A DNA stretch of 64,000 nucleotides. Source: Mesorhabditis belari (lineage: Eukaryota > Nematoda > Chromadorea > Rhabditida > Rhabditidae). The translations under genes and the position numbers were made by a program. Where the stretch lies: contig CAUEEP010000133.1 in assembly GCA_958450365.1 (NCBI GenBank), forward strand, positions 124,001 to 188,000. Reading direction: 5' to 3'. The notes under the pieces were generated by a model that ran no database searches, was not told the DNA's origin, and was given only the letters and a program-made list of their open reading frames with translations. Below, piece after piece: positions 21,825 through 34,200 of the stretch (position 1 is the stretch's first letter; each line of letters begins with the position of its first letter).

Positions 21825-22515
21825 TACGGTTCGAATACGGTTCTTTTCAGATCCAATACGGTTCTTTTTAGATCCAATAAGGTTCCATTACGGTTCCAAT
21901 ACTGTTCCAATACGGTCCCAATACGGTTCTAATACGGTTCCAAGACTGTTCCACTACGGTTCCAATACGGTTCTAATAGGGTTCCAATACGGTTCCAAGA
22001 CTGTTCCACTACGGTCCCAATACGGTCCCAATACGGTTCTAATAGGGTTCCAATACGGTTCCAATACGGTCCCAATACGGTTCTAATAGGGTTCCAATAC
22101 GGTTCCAATACGGTTCCAATACGGTTCTAATAGGGTTCCAATACGGTTCCAATACGGTTCTAATAGGGTTCCAATACGGTTCCAAGACTGTTCCACTACG
22201 GTCCCAATACGGTCCCAATACGGTCCCAATACGGTTCCTAATATGGTTCCAATACGGTTCCAAGACTGTTCCACTACGGTCCCAATACGGTCCCAATACG
22301 GTTCCAATACGGTTCCAATACGGTTCCAATACGGTTCTAATAGGGTTCCAATACGGTTCCAAGACTGTTCCACTACGGTCCCAATACGGTCCCAATACGG
22401 TTCCAATACGGTTCCAATACGGTTCCAATACGGTTCTAATAGGGTTCCAATACGGTTCCAATACGGTCCCCATACGGTTCCAAGACTGTTCCAATACGGT
22501 TCCAATACTGTTCCA
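21825..22515. repeat. 11-bp minisatellite array 1 (GGTTCCAATAC)
   Basis: Roughly 60 copies of an 11-mer with variants GGTTCTAATAG, GGTCCCAATAC and TGTTCCACTAC arranged in higher-order blocks. Since 11 codons equal three units, long stop-free frames appear on both strands (for example 22039-22494 minus, period 11 residues). These are repeat by-products; no start context or flanking exon supports translation. Confidence 0.95.
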
Positions 22516-22559
22516 AAGAAAATGAACTTAAAAACTATCTATAAGAATCAAAGTCAAAA

Positions 22560-22800
22560 GGGAGAACATGGACATGGAGATCACAAGGACTCCCATAAAT
22601 ACCACAATAAGAAATTCTCCAAGGCAAGTTGCTCTAAAAAGGTTCTCAAACTTATGTGAGTTGGTTGAGAAGTCCAATGCTTTTTATTGCATTCTACTTC
22701 TACTTCTATATTCTACTCTAATTTTAGCATCACGGATCCACTGCTGCAGCCACAACTGTTCCAGCCATTGTCGAAACTGTTGCCCCAGTGGCTTAAATCT
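22560..22800 (+). pseudogene. Partial duplicate of the His-rich exon plus a downstream exon-like segment
   Basis: 22560-22655 repeats the end of the His-rich exon (GEHGHGDHKDSHKYHNKKFS), with His-to-Asp and His-to-Tyr changes. It is followed by a GTGAGT donor and, after a TTTTAG acceptor at 22728, by a stretch reading HGSTAAATTVPAIVETVAPV then a stop. The copy lacks its own signal peptide and the phase at the junction is unfavourable. It may be an alternative 3' end of the upstream gene or a dead duplicate. Confidence 0.45.
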
Positions 22801-23780
22801 ATTTTTATATTTTTAAATATTCGTTTTCTACAATGGTTTCAATTAATAAATTTTCATATTTTCATTCAAATGGCCTTAACTTACAGTAATGATGAGAAGT
22901 TAAGAGTGTACTAGTTAAGTGTTTAAAGAGTTAAGAGTGTAGTTAAGAGCCAAGAAGCATTTACTAGAGAACTCTTTGGACAGTCTATACAAGAGCAATC
23001 TTTGCTCGTTCTTTAACCACGGAACTATTTTTGTTGTTCCCAGATTTACATCATAGTTGGTGTTCTAGGGGGATCTGTGTTAGAGAGGGAATGGGGTGGA
23101 GGCGGTGGAGGGGTCTCTCTTCTCCACAGACTCCACCACAAAAAGCACACGAGCTACGTGATGGGTGAATGGAGTGAAAAGGGGAAATATTGGGGGGAAT
23201 GGAGAGACGACAAAGAAGGGAAAAGAGCTGCTCTCTTTCAGGAGGAATTGTGCTTTCTGTTCTCTTTTCTCTTTCTCTTTCTCTTTCTCTTTCTAGAATG
23301 CAGTTGTCTGTCTACCCGTGAATTTCCTATATAAGTTGAGATTTTGGAAAGAGTTCCAAATGGAAAATCCAAATAAAATCTTCAGTATAATCCTATATTT
23401 CTGGTAATCTTCTATTTTCAGAAATCTTCAGTGAACTTTTATCCAACTTTCATCAACCAACTCAATTTCAATCTTTTGCTTAAATCTTTTGAATTCAAAA
23501 TCTTCAACTTTCGTTATTCCCTAGATAAAATTCGCAAATTTGTGTTTCTTCAATTCATTTGAAGTCTCATTTCTTCAATTTTTCAATCTCGCATCGATTT
23601 TCCTTTCTTTTCCCAAAAAAAACTCTTGTTTACGATTATTTTTCGATTTTTTTCTTCATGCAAGTGTTCGAATGAAATTCTAGAGATTTCGCGAATACTT
23701 ATGATCTCATTTCTCTCAAAAAAAACCTTGCAATTTAATAGAATTGCCTTAAAACAATTGCCATCAATTGCCTTAAAACT
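22801..23780. other. No gene seen; CTCTTT tract and TATA-like box
   Basis: A G-rich stretch at 23085-23110 is followed by a (CTTTCT)n pyrimidine tract at 23262-23296 and CTATATAAG at 23328. These could belong to a promoter, but no exon with clear coding signs follows. Confidence 0.35.
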
Positions 23781-23989
23781 CTTCAATTCAATCCCTTTTA
23801 TTTAAAGCCTTGCATCATTGCACTCAAAGAACGATGAAATCTCTCGTTTCTCTTCAATCTTTTTCTCTCTCTTTTCGGGTACATCCTGGGTTCCTTTTAA
23901 AAACTTTTCTCTGCAAAAGTCTGGAAATTCTTTGCTGAGAAGAAAATGAACTTAAAAGCTAACTATAAGAATCAAAGTCAAAAGGGAAT

Positions 23990-24372
23990 ACGGTTCGAAT
24001 ACGGTTCTTTTCAGATCCAATACGGTTCTAATACGGTTCTAATACGGTTCCAATATGGTTCCAAGACTGTTCCAATACGGTTCCAATACGGTCCCAATAC
24101 GGTTCTAATACGGTTCCAATACGGTTCCAAGACTGTTCCAATACGGTTCCAATACGGTTCCAATACGGTTCCAATACGGTTCTAATACGGTTCTAATACG
24201 GTCCCAATACGGTTCCAATACGGTCCCAATACGGTTCTAATACGGTTCCAAGACTGTTCCACTACGGTTCCAATACGGTTCTAATAGGGTTCCAATACGG
24301 TTCCAAGACTGTTCCACTACGGTCCCAATACGGTTCCAATATGGTTCCAAGACTGTTCCAATACGGTTCCTT
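23990..24372. repeat. 11-bp minisatellite array 2 (GGTTCCAATAC)
   Basis: About 34 copies of the same 11-mer as array 1, with the same variants and the same left flank. It ends in GGTTCC joined to TTTTTAAAAACTT, a repeat of the flank module. Confidence 0.95.
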
Positions 24373-24578
24373 TTTAAAAACTTCTCTGCAAAAGTCTGGA
24401 AATTCTTTGCTGAGAAGAAAATGAACTTAAAAGCTAACTATAAGAATCAAAGTTTTTGCTTTTCAAAGTCTCTTCCAACAAATTCTTCATCTTCAGTTTT
24501 TACCTAATTCTTCGAAAGCTTTAAAACCGTTTTATTTTTTATTTATTTCTTATTTATTTAGTTAACTTTCCTCTCAAA

Positions 24579-24871
24579 ATGGTTTTCCGTCTAAATGCTA
24601 AAACAGCAAAAGAATTGGGAATGTTTGGTGGTTTATTGATTGCAATGCACTTTGCATATTATACAATTCAATCAAATCCCTCAATGGTTGCCCCACACGC
24701 TAGACAGGAATTGTTTTATGTGAGTTTTAAAATAAGAAAATGAATTGAATAAAGAATAAAGTGCATTCTTTGATCAACAAACGATTTGAGGTTCGATGGC
24801 TGAAGGAGAAGATCCCAGCTTTGCAGAAATACGGCGTTCAAGAGGAGCCAAAACGCGAAAAGGAGCACTGA
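24579..24871 (+). CDS. 73-residue single-pass membrane protein
   Basis: Exon 1 (24579-24719) begins MVFRLNAKTAKELGMFGGLL and contains one hydrophobic helix (MFGGLLIAMHFAYYTI). Exon 2 (24791-24871) encodes VRWLKEKIPALQKYGVQEEP and a Lys/Glu-rich tail. The exon-2 acceptor is TTTGAG rather than TTTCAG, a mild anomaly. Size, one helix and a basic N-terminus suit a small mitochondrial inner-membrane protein, but I do not recognise the family. It lies 290 bp upstream of a HIG1-domain gene on the same strand, so co-transcription is possible. Confidence 0.6.
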
Positions 24872-25161
24872 ATTTCAATTGATTTCTTCAATCCTTGAAT
24901 TTTTTTTATCTTTAGCTTTAGCTTTAGCTTTCGATTATATACAATTTCTTCATTTTGCAAGTAGTTTTGTATTCAATCTTCTGCTCAAAGAATTCTTTGA
25001 GCTTCACCTTTTCATGTACAAATTTGAATACAACTCTCAACTTTTCAACTGGTTCTCTCTCATAAACTTTACGGGTTTTTACTTTCTTTCTTTTCTTTTA
25101 TATTTACTATAGTTTTTTAAAACAATAAAACAAATTTCAGATATTCAAAGAAATCAAAAGA

Positions 25162-26336
25162 ATGCTTCGTCTTGTTTTCCACAAAATTTTGATTCAAGCC
25201 GCTCAGGAGCCTCAGGAGTCAGTTGAGGTGAGATTTGGAAACAAAATCAACTGACAATATCCTTTAAGCATATTTACACAATTAAAGTATATCTTTTGAC
25301 TAAAATTCTTAATAAAAAGTCAAGCTTATGTCTTATTTTTAACTTTCAGACTCATTCCGAACCAAAAAAGGGTTCATACGAGTGGAAAAAGGCTCATCTT
25401 ACCCCGGAACAACTCGCTCGAACACCCGACAATTCCGCCAAATACAGTGGGGTGAGTGGAAGCCTAAGCCTAAGCCTGAGCCTGAGCCTGAGGCTGAGGC
25501 TGAGCCTAACCTGAGCCTGGGCCTGAGAAAATGGGGTTCAGCTCAAACCCAAATAGACTTAGTGCTAGGCGCTAGCCGCTAGCCTACGCACTAAGTCCAA
25601 GCCTGAGCCTCAGCCTAAGTCTAAGCATAACATAAACCTATAAAGATATAATATTTTACTGGTAAAATGTTAATATATTAATATAAGATGTTACTTTCAG
25701 GTCCCTCAAATCCCTGTTGATATCGGATACCGCTCAAGCAAGGACACTGCCGGAAAGGTTAGCTTTTTACAGTAACTTCTGAGTTAAACCTTTACATCAA
25801 AACATTTTAAAGTGTTTTATAGAATAATTGAAGTACAACATTTAAGTGTAAACATTTTAAAGTATCTTATAGAATAATTTAAGCACTACTTCTATCTACG
25901 AAATAAAAGATTGCTTTCAATTATCAAAAATATTTCAGAAAGAATCGGGTGTCACCGCGCACGCGATCAGCAATCCAGCTGTTATCATTGGAATGGGTGA
26001 GTGCTACAAAAATATTTAATCTTTAAAAAAAACTACAATCAACTCTAATCAGAATGTTTCAGGTTTAACCACAATGGCATTGATTGGAATGTTCAAAAAA
26101 TCGATCAAAGGTGATAGACTGGGAGCACAAAAATACATGCAGTGAGTTTTAAAACAAGTCAATATATTTATCGAACAATAAGGAATTCAATTGAAGAATT
26201 CTTCAATACAATGTATCTTACAATGTATCTAATTCCAAAATTTAGATACCGTATCATGGCTCAATTCTTCACAGTGACCGCCCTCGTTGCTGGAGTCACG
26301 ATCTTTGCCTCGACGCCGGAAAAGGAGAAGAATTGA
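25162..26336 (+). CDS. HIG1-domain mitochondrial membrane protein (HIGD/RCF1-like)
   Basis: Exons encode MLRLVFHKILIQAAQEPQES, then SYEWKKAHLTPEQLARTPDN, VPQIPVDIGYRSSKDTAGK, KESGVTAHAISNPAVIIGMG with LTTMALIGMFKKSIKGDRLG, and RIMAQFFTVTALVAGVTIFA before the stop. NPAVIIG, the basic loop, then M...R...AQ and a second hydrophobic helix are the HIG1 domain pattern, placing two helices in the mitochondrial inner membrane. HIG1 proteins tune cytochrome c oxidase and supercomplexes. The N-terminal ~80 residues before the domain are longer than in HIGD1. AATAAA lies near 26453. Confidence 0.8.
25460..25625. repeat. Telomere-like hexamers around a 42-bp palindrome, in a HIG1 gene intron
   Basis: Degenerate tandem GCCTAA/GCCTGA units (25462-25530 and about 25598-25626) flank a near-perfect palindrome at 25556-25597 (GACTTAGTGCTAGGC ... 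GCCTACGCACTAAGTC). GCCTAA is the complement of the nematode telomere unit TTAGGC. Confidence 0.7.
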
Positions 26337-26552
26337 GTGTACATGAACAGTGATACTCATTTTAGTTTATCTATAACTTTTAATTGATGCTCATTTGTTG
26401 ATACGGGTTTTTTTATCTCATGTCTTTTATGTCTTTGTGGTGAGGAAATATAGCAATAAACAGATTTTCGTGAAAGAAAAATTACCGCAAGTCAATACAT
26501 GTTTTAGAGAATTTCATTTGATCACCATTTTTCTATTTCCCGGAAATTCTGT

Positions 26553-27362
26553 CTAAACCAATCCTCCCTGGTGGTTGAGCGGAGACTTCAGGACGGGAAA
26601 TGAAGCTCTGAATTGAATGACAATTGATGAATTCTGATTGAATTCTGACTGCATTCTGACTGCATTCTGAATCCCAGAGCCAAAAATCGAAAGCTTTACT
26701 TCATTTGTTTTACTCACCATGAAGTTTATCCCTTTTTGCAAAAGATTTGTCGACGGATCTCGATAGATTGAACGAGCTTGGTCCTAAAATGATTCAAAAA
26801 CTTGTTAAAGCTTTGATTATTGGATTTTAGTAGGTTAGAAAGTGATCGAAATCATCCATTCGCGCTCACCTGTACATATTGTGGTACTCGGGGTATTTGT
26901 GGTCGTTGGTATGCGGGGAGTGAATGGTACAATCCTCTCAATTGATCACCCCGTTGTCTCCAGTTCAGATTCTAAGACCTTGAACATTGTTCTCTTTATG
27001 CAAGAGTAGAATTTGGCTTCAATTATCAAAGGCGTTAAATGACAGTATCTAACTATGAGGATAAATGGAAATTGTCAAGTGACAGTGTATGTTTCATTTT
27101 CATTTCCAATTTGTCTATCAAACTTTCGCACAGTTCTTTCTCACCAATTGACCATTTCTTACCTCATTGAAAATAATGGCCTGTGTTTGTTGAAGGGCTT
27201 GAGGTGGGACAGGTCCGATGAATTGCTGGATCTAAAATCAAAGTCTAAAATCAAAGTCTAAAACAAAAGTCTTTTTCATACCAAGCTGTAGGGAATGCCG
27301 AAAAACTGTGCCGTTAGCAAAGTAAAATAGATATTTACTTGTAAAATTTTGATGAGAAACAT
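26553..27362 (-). CDS. 143-residue secreted protein, unrecognised
   Basis: Five exons all in phase 0: 27282-27362, 27163-27231, 26870-26971, 26718-26783 and 26553-26666. The product starts MFLIKILQVNIYFTLLTAQF (signal peptide), then IQQFIGPVPPQALQQTQAII, RGDQLRGLYHSLPAYQRPQI, DQARSIYRDPSTNLLQKGIN, and ends SFPVLKSPLNHQGGLV. Every junction has good GT and TTTTAG/TTCAG sites and exact phase, strong support for a real gene. The mature protein is Gln/Pro/Tyr-rich without Cys, as in small nematode secreted or cuticle-associated proteins. I recognise no domain. Confidence 0.65.
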
Positions 27363-27527
27363 TTTCTAGGATCAAAACTTTGAAATTATCTCCGTTCTTT
27401 TCAAAGATTTTTGTATTTTTTTCGTTTGACGTCATGCGTGGTCAAGGTCAACCGATCATTTTGTTTAAAAAAAGTAAACTTTATCGTTTTTGTTTAAAGT
27501 TTTAAAAGCTGGCATGTTGAATGTAAT

Positions 27528-27906
27528 GGGGGGTGGGACAAATGCGACCTTTTTTTGCGCACCTGGACATTTGCGCACCTTTTGTTTGCTGGAAAAGGCC
27601 TTAGGAAAGGTCGTAGAGCTTCGAAAATGTTTCCATATAAGGGAATCGTATGCGTAGATTCCGAATTTCGACAAATCAGACCTCGCTGACACGTCAAATT
27701 TGGGCTAAAAGGCAAAAACTGCGGAAAAGCGTTAAGTTGCGTAGTTTTTGCCTTTTAGCCCAAATTTGACGTGTCAGCGAGGTCTGATTTGTCGAAATTC
27801 GGAATCTACGCATACGATTCCCTTCTACGAAAACATTTTGAAGCTCTACGACCTTTCCTAAGGCCTTTTTCAGCAAAGAAAAAGGTCGCATTTGTCCCAC
27901 CCCCCA
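27528..27906. mobile_element. Foldback MITE, family 3, second full copy
   Basis: 379 bp, opening GGGGGGTGGGACAAATGCGAC and closing GTCGCATTTGTCCCACCCCCC, nearly identical to 9461-9837 but with no clear flanking duplication. Long antisense frames here are by-products of the palindrome. Confidence 0.9.
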
Positions 27907-28282
27907 AATTCTAAAACCTTTTCCATTTATATCGCAGTAATCGCGTTGAATAAAACACAGCACGTTTGCTGAATATTTCAAAAGTAATCCAAATAAGTAT
28001 TTAAGGGTAATTTTCGCAAAATTTCTATTTGTGAAAGTATCTCTGTGTGTTATTGACCCTACAAATAATTTTTCAACGTTACCCAGCGTTTTGATCAAGC
28101 GAATCTTACGGCGCACTACAATTACCGTAGCTTTCATTTCTGTTAGCTGCAGAAAATATTGAAAAGGGTACATAAACACCACTTTGAACAAGCAACAATA
28201 TTGTATTTCCTTTATATGTTCTTATTTTATTTTATTTTACTTATTTATATTTCAACAAATATTTTATGTTTAGAAGTTCTCG
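27907..28282. other. No gene seen (likely upstream region of THOC2)
   Basis: A minus-strand open frame crosses from here into the MITE, which argues against it being real. The segment next to 28283 is T-rich and includes TTTAG about 10 bases before the ATG, suitable for trans-splicing. Confidence 0.4.
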
Positions 28283-31200
28283 ATGGATGTGCCGAAAGAC
28301 GCACAAAATGGAGAAACAACAACGGATTTGACAATTGATGAGCTCTTCGAATTTTGCCACTCAATCACCGAGAAAAAAATCGGCTTGGATGTGGCCGTTG
28401 ATAAATTGAAGACTTTTTCGGTTTGTTTATTTTTAATTTAAGTACTTTTGATCTGCCAGCTTTTAAAAAGAATTAGCTTGTAGGAAATGGAAAGCTTGTA
28501 GGAAATGGAAATGCTAGAAATGTAAAAAATGCGAACCGCTATTAAATGACTAATTTTTTAAAACTATATTTTAGAATGAAACTCTCTGCAAGTTATTGGA
28601 TACAATTTCGATCTTCGACCAAGGAATCCCTGCCACTTCTAAAGAAGATCCGAAAGATGCGAATCCAATCAAGGAGTTTTATAGGATTCTCGAAGACGTG
28701 GTTAGCTTCCAATCTCATTACATGCGATTTCATTCTAACTTTAGTATATTCCTGAAGATGTACTCGCCTTGGAAATCAATGCTGGAAAACAGGATCCAAG
28801 TCTCACGCAAGCATCTATTCGTTGTCGAACAAAACTTTAGTAAGTTTGGAATTGATTTAAAGTACATTTATTCGAATTTTAGTTATAAACAAGTGAAATT
28901 CAACATGTTGAGAGAAGAAAGCGAAGGATTCTCAAAGCTTGTTACCGAGCTTGTCGACAATGATGCGGATCTTTCAGCAAATGAGATCTGTAATCGGATC
29001 TTTTCTTTAATAGGTACGTTCGCATAAAACATAAAAAGAGAATAATCGTGTTCCAGATTTGGAAATAGAAATCAGATTTTTCTGTTCTAGGTCAATTCAA
29101 TTTGGACCCGAATCGAGTTTGTGATGTGATTCTGGAATGTTTCGAAGCATCTCTTGACCAAAGCGGCGAATTCATCGACATTCTGCACGAACTACATGTC
29201 AATCGAGAATACATCACTACGCTACTCGGATTCAAATTCACATTTTACCATGTGGGTTTAAAAATTAACTACTTTGCACAAAACAATGTTTAGGACCAGT
29301 CAGCTCCAACTCCATACTCGATTTATCTTGTTGCGGCTCACCTGATAGCGAATAAATTTGTGGAACTTTCCGACATTTGTCCATATGTGAGTTGAAATAA
29401 TTGCATATCAAACCTTGTGCCTTTAGATGTTTCCATCATCGGATAAAATCAAAGAGTTACGACAGGAGCAGATTGCAAATGCAACGAAAAGAGCAAAACA
29501 TGCGGAGGTTATTCATACAGCAAACATCTTTGTTGAAGCAAAGGCTCAACCACTATTGGATTCGGGGGTTTGTTTTTAATTTTTCATAATGATTTTAAAA
29601 TAAACTACTAACAATTAATTTTCTACAACGTTCTATCGGGATTTAAAATACAAGCATTGATTTCTTGTTATCTGTTACTATATTTAGGAAGCAACTGGTG
29701 TCCAAGGAATTCCGTTTGCTACAGTGGTTGCTCAACAAGAAGCCGAGGACTTGAAAATATCGGAAAATTTTGAAGAGGTTCTTTTTCAAATAATTTTATT
29801 CATTTGTTCCTCTTCAGAATCGAGTGCTGGAAACAAATCAAAAAGTAGGACTCATCTGTGCTTTGTGCGAGATTGGCGCGTGGGAATCTGCAAAAGAGCT
29901 CTTGGATTGCATGCCTGACGGATTTGCTGTGTCTGGAGTGTGAGTTTTTTGCCAACCCAACACTTTGCTTATTCATAATTGAAGCCAAGCTTATTTTTGT
30001 GTTAAGCTTAATTACATTTGTTGTTCTCTTGCAATAACGTTAGCTCGCTGAAATATTATTATTTCTTTTCAGGCCCCGGATTTCTCGAGCGATTGCCACA
30101 ATGATTGAAGCCGCTCTTGACGAATTCTATCATCAGTTTGTTGTTTCTGTGTTTGAAGGAGTGTTTCGCTTTCAGGAAATGTGACTCAAGTCTTCGAAGG
30201 AAATCGGTAAAAAGGAACTACTCTCTGAAGTTACAACCGTCTATCCCAAAAGTAACAATTTGCATTTGGTGCACATACCTAATTACTCAATTAAGGTCTC
30301 TGATTGGACCGATCTCTGTGAACTCTCAAAGACAATTGGATATCTCGGACCACGGATAGGGTATCGACCATCTTGTTACGCGAAGCTTCTGCGGCTTATT
30401 CACGTGTTCATTATTGACAATAAGATCTATGCTGGACAAAAGAATGAAGGTTTGCGGTTGGATTTAAACACATCAAACTAAATTCTAAGATTACCCGGAA
30501 ATCACACAAATGTTGGACAGTGTGATCATCCCAGGAATGACACTACTTGACGGAAATTGTGGAATAGCTGAGGAAGTGTGGACGTTGTTGCAAATGTATC
30601 CGTATCAAGAACGTTTTCATTTTTACGGGAGGCAAGTTTTATCACAAAAAATGAGTTCTCGTAACAAATCTAAAGGTTTTGATAGTTTTGATTTTAGATG
30701 GAAGAGCTCGCATACGACTCGCTATCCTGAATTGCTGATTCAGAAAGGAAAGCTTCTTGGACGCACGAAATATCTACTAAAGTAAGGAAAATACGGTTTT
30801 TGGCTTGGCTGTTAGATATGATAAAATGTTTAAATAAATGTTATTTAGACGTCTTTCCAAAGAATCATCTCGACAAATGGGCCGCCAACTATCGAAATTG
30901 TGCTTTGTCTATCCATTCGCCGTTTTTGATTACTTGTTATCGCAGGTATATTTTATTCGTTCTCTACTTTTGAATTGATACTTTAGGTTCAAACGTTTGA
31001 CAACTTTATTGAGCCGATCGTTGAGAGTATTCGATATCTTTCGAATCTTTCGTTCGACATTTTGATTTGTGAGTTTTTGGTTACTAAACCAGCTCAAAGT
31101 CATTCTAGATAGCATTATTGGTCAACTTGCGAGCTCGCACAAGCAACAACTAAACGTAAGTTAAAGCTTATGACATATCAAAGGCTGTGTAGGAATCCGA

Positions 31201-34200
31201 TGGCTCTCTGTCCGCTTGGCTCCAATCTCTTGCTTCACTAACTGGAAATGTCTTCAAAAGATATAGTGCCGAACTTCTTGGAATGCTTCACTATATTATC
31301 AATCAATTGAGAGTGGAAAAAAGGTATAGTTTCTAGCCTTGATTGAGATTATGAAGTAGAAATTTAGTTTCGACCTATTAATCCTACGCGAGATTGTCCA
31401 TATGATGGGAGGGATCGAGGCGTATAGTGGACTCACGCAAGAACACCTTGAAGCTTTATCTGGAGGAATGACGCTGAGACAAGAAGTAAGAACTTGGGAA
31501 TAAGTGAGATTCGTTAGGAATTTAATCATATTCACTTTAGAACCCACTAGAATTTTCGAAAAATGAGTGCAAAACAATTTTTTTCTAAATAATTCTTGAT
31601 TCTAGGGTGCTTCATTTGCTGGTGCGAAGAATAAGCACGCATGCACGAGGTTGAGAGAAACGCTTCTACAGGTTTTTTATTATTAATCTATCTTATCAAA
31701 AGATTTTCAAGGGTGATCTTGCAATCAGCTTATATATTTTGATGGCTCAACATCATCAATGCCTCGTCTACAAGGCTTCGCTGAATTATCCACTAAAATT
31801 GACCGGAGAGCTCGTTGATCAGGTTCCATTTTGCCTAATTACAATGTACAAGTGTTTTTTTTTTCTTCTAGTGCCGAGACACTCTCCTTCAATACAGCGA
31901 GTTTGTGGTGACAAATTTGAAGAACAGCGATTATTGCAATTTGGTCCCACCAATCGACGAACTACTCGGAAAATATAAACTTTCTGTGGATATGGCCATG
32001 TCACTGTATCGGCCTGTATTTATGACTGAAGTAAGCTTTCAAATTCAAAAGATTGGTGCTACCATGCTCTTCGAGTAATGTTGTATTTTTCTTTCAGGTC
32101 TACAAGATTTTCCACGCATCAATGGAGGCACTAAAAATGACGGAAAAATTAGAAGAAGAAGTGGAAACAGAAGCTGAACCCGGAGAAGTGAAAGAAAAGG
32201 GAGACAAAGGCAAAGCAAAAAATGGATCTAGCAAGCTAAATGCGGCTCTTGAGGTTGTCAGGATTTTTCTAATAATTTTAACCAAAGATTAGCAATCGTT
32301 CTTCAAAGCTGCTCTGGAACAAGCGTTGGACCGCGTGGTAAATCGAATCGGTTCCTACTTTGACTCGTTCACGTATGCTAAGCAATTAAACGTTCGGTAA
32401 ACATTTAATCTTTTTGTTAGAGGAATCTCTTTTTAGAACTTTTTGCATGTTCTGGCTTCTCTCACGATACGATTTGGAAGTTCCAACTAATGCGTACGAA
32501 AGGGAAATCGAAAAGATTCGACGGCAACGAAACGATCTGGGGAACAATTATGAGGTAAATAACATCGGGTTGACTTGTAAGTGGAAACAAAAAATGGCAA
32601 ACCATTTTACTTTTATTCTAAATTTTAAATTTCAGGCCCGCGCTCGTAGGAAAGAAGAAGAACGCTTAAAAAGCGTTGAGTCAAAGTTGAATGAGGAGCT
32701 GAAGTCGCAAAAGGAACACGTCGAACGAATGCATATGGCATTAGTGGCTATGAAGGACGATATTTTTGTTGCTACAACATTAAGTTTGTCTTTATCAACT
32801 TATAGGTTTGATTGATTTCCTGCCTTATCGTGATAACAATTTATACTTTGAACATAATACCATATAAAAATTTATGCAAATACAAATGTCTATACAAATT
32901 TAGGATCGGGCCAAGCGTCATCTTTCCTACAGACGTGCCTTTTGACGAGAGCTGTCATTTCTCAAGCCGATGCGGTAAGGACTCTAACATTCTAACATGA
33001 CTCTAACGGAAAAATTTCAGCTTTATGCGGCTGCTTTCTTCAAGAAGTTACATATTATCCGAGCGGCTAATAATGTTACCGTGCTAGTTGTTGATAAAGT
33101 TTTCATCTTTCATCTTTCATTTTAAAGTCGAACTTTAGCTCTTCTCCGACGTTCTCCCGCTTTTGCTTGGATTGACAGAAAATGAAGCCGCCTCGCTGGG
33201 ACAATTTTTGCAATCGATGATGGAACTTTTGCTTTATTGGAGGAACGAATCCGTTTATGAAAAGGTGAGCAACTTTAATATTTGTACTAGTTTTGCAGTT
33301 TTGCGCATAGTTTTGACAAAATTGTACAAATTTAGGAATGTTACAATTGCCCTGGTTTTGAGAAGAAAGGTGCCAAAGCAAACGAGGGGATGATTCTGAT
33401 TGACGTGAAAGGATTTCAACGGCTTTGCTTTAAATATCAAGTTTGTATCTTTTTTGCATTAAAAGGAAAGAAATCTATTTTAGTTCCAAATGGGCAGAAC
33501 ATTTGCCAATCTTTTGCAGAGAAAGGATGAGGATTACATTGTTGTACGAAATTCGCTTCTCTTTTTGACTAAGGTTGATTTTGTTTTTTTAGACGTTTTC
33601 TTTCTAATGTTTTATTTAGCTTTTGCCGGTGTTCCCTGTTGTCAAATTTATCGCTGACGATTTATGGACGGTTTGTTTAAAGAAAAGTTTGCATAAACTT
33701 GTTTTCAGATAGCCGAACGTCTTCGTGATCAAGAGAAAGGAAAACGAGATGATTTGTCATTGAAGGTGCTTTTTAAAAATTACACATATTTCAATGCCGA
33801 ACAATAAGCTTATACCACCATTTTTTTAGACAGCCAGCTACATGTCACACTTGAAAAAACGTAAAGTGAAAGTGTTTGAATCACTTGAATTTGCCGTGAG
33901 TTTCAATACAATTATATTTTTTAAAGGTCAGTGTTTAGTCAACGCTACCGAAACCAGTTCAATCTACATTGCTACCAAAACCGGAACCGGACAATAAGGT
34001 TAAACAGTCTTCTTCTTTTTATAATCATTATTGTTAAGGTTGTGAAGAAACGCAAGCTAACGAAAACGAGTAAGTCAATTGAAAGCGATGATGGATCAAC
34101 TGCTAAAGTTTCACGATTGACAACTACAGAAAATGTAAATTTTTGTCTGATTGTGCGATAGTTACCGTTTTTGTTTAGGGTAACGATCCGGTGGACCCAA

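Larger units (their letters stand above)
21625..24455 (+). repeat. Duplicated flank segments around the minisatellites
   Basis: About 200 bp starting CAATCCCTTTTATTTAAAGC occurs at 21627-21835 and again at 23789-24000, both running into an 11-bp array. The shorter module GAGAAGAAAATGAACTTAAA with TATAAGAATCAAAGT recurs at about 21775, 22513, 23936 and 24412, bracketing both arrays. This marks a segmental duplication of array plus flank. Confidence 0.85.

Noticed and set aside
22039..22505. Long minus-strand frames (140-151 codons) of an 11-residue repeat
   Set aside because: They are produced by the stop-free 11-bp minisatellite in more than one frame and strand; no start context, exon or homology.
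23077..23334. 85-codon frame with Gly and Leu/Phe runs
   Set aside because: Low-complexity translation of a G-rich stretch and a CTTTCT tract.
27694..28191. 165-codon minus-strand frame
   Set aside because: It runs through one arm of the foldback MITE into unrelated DNA and has no recognisable domain.
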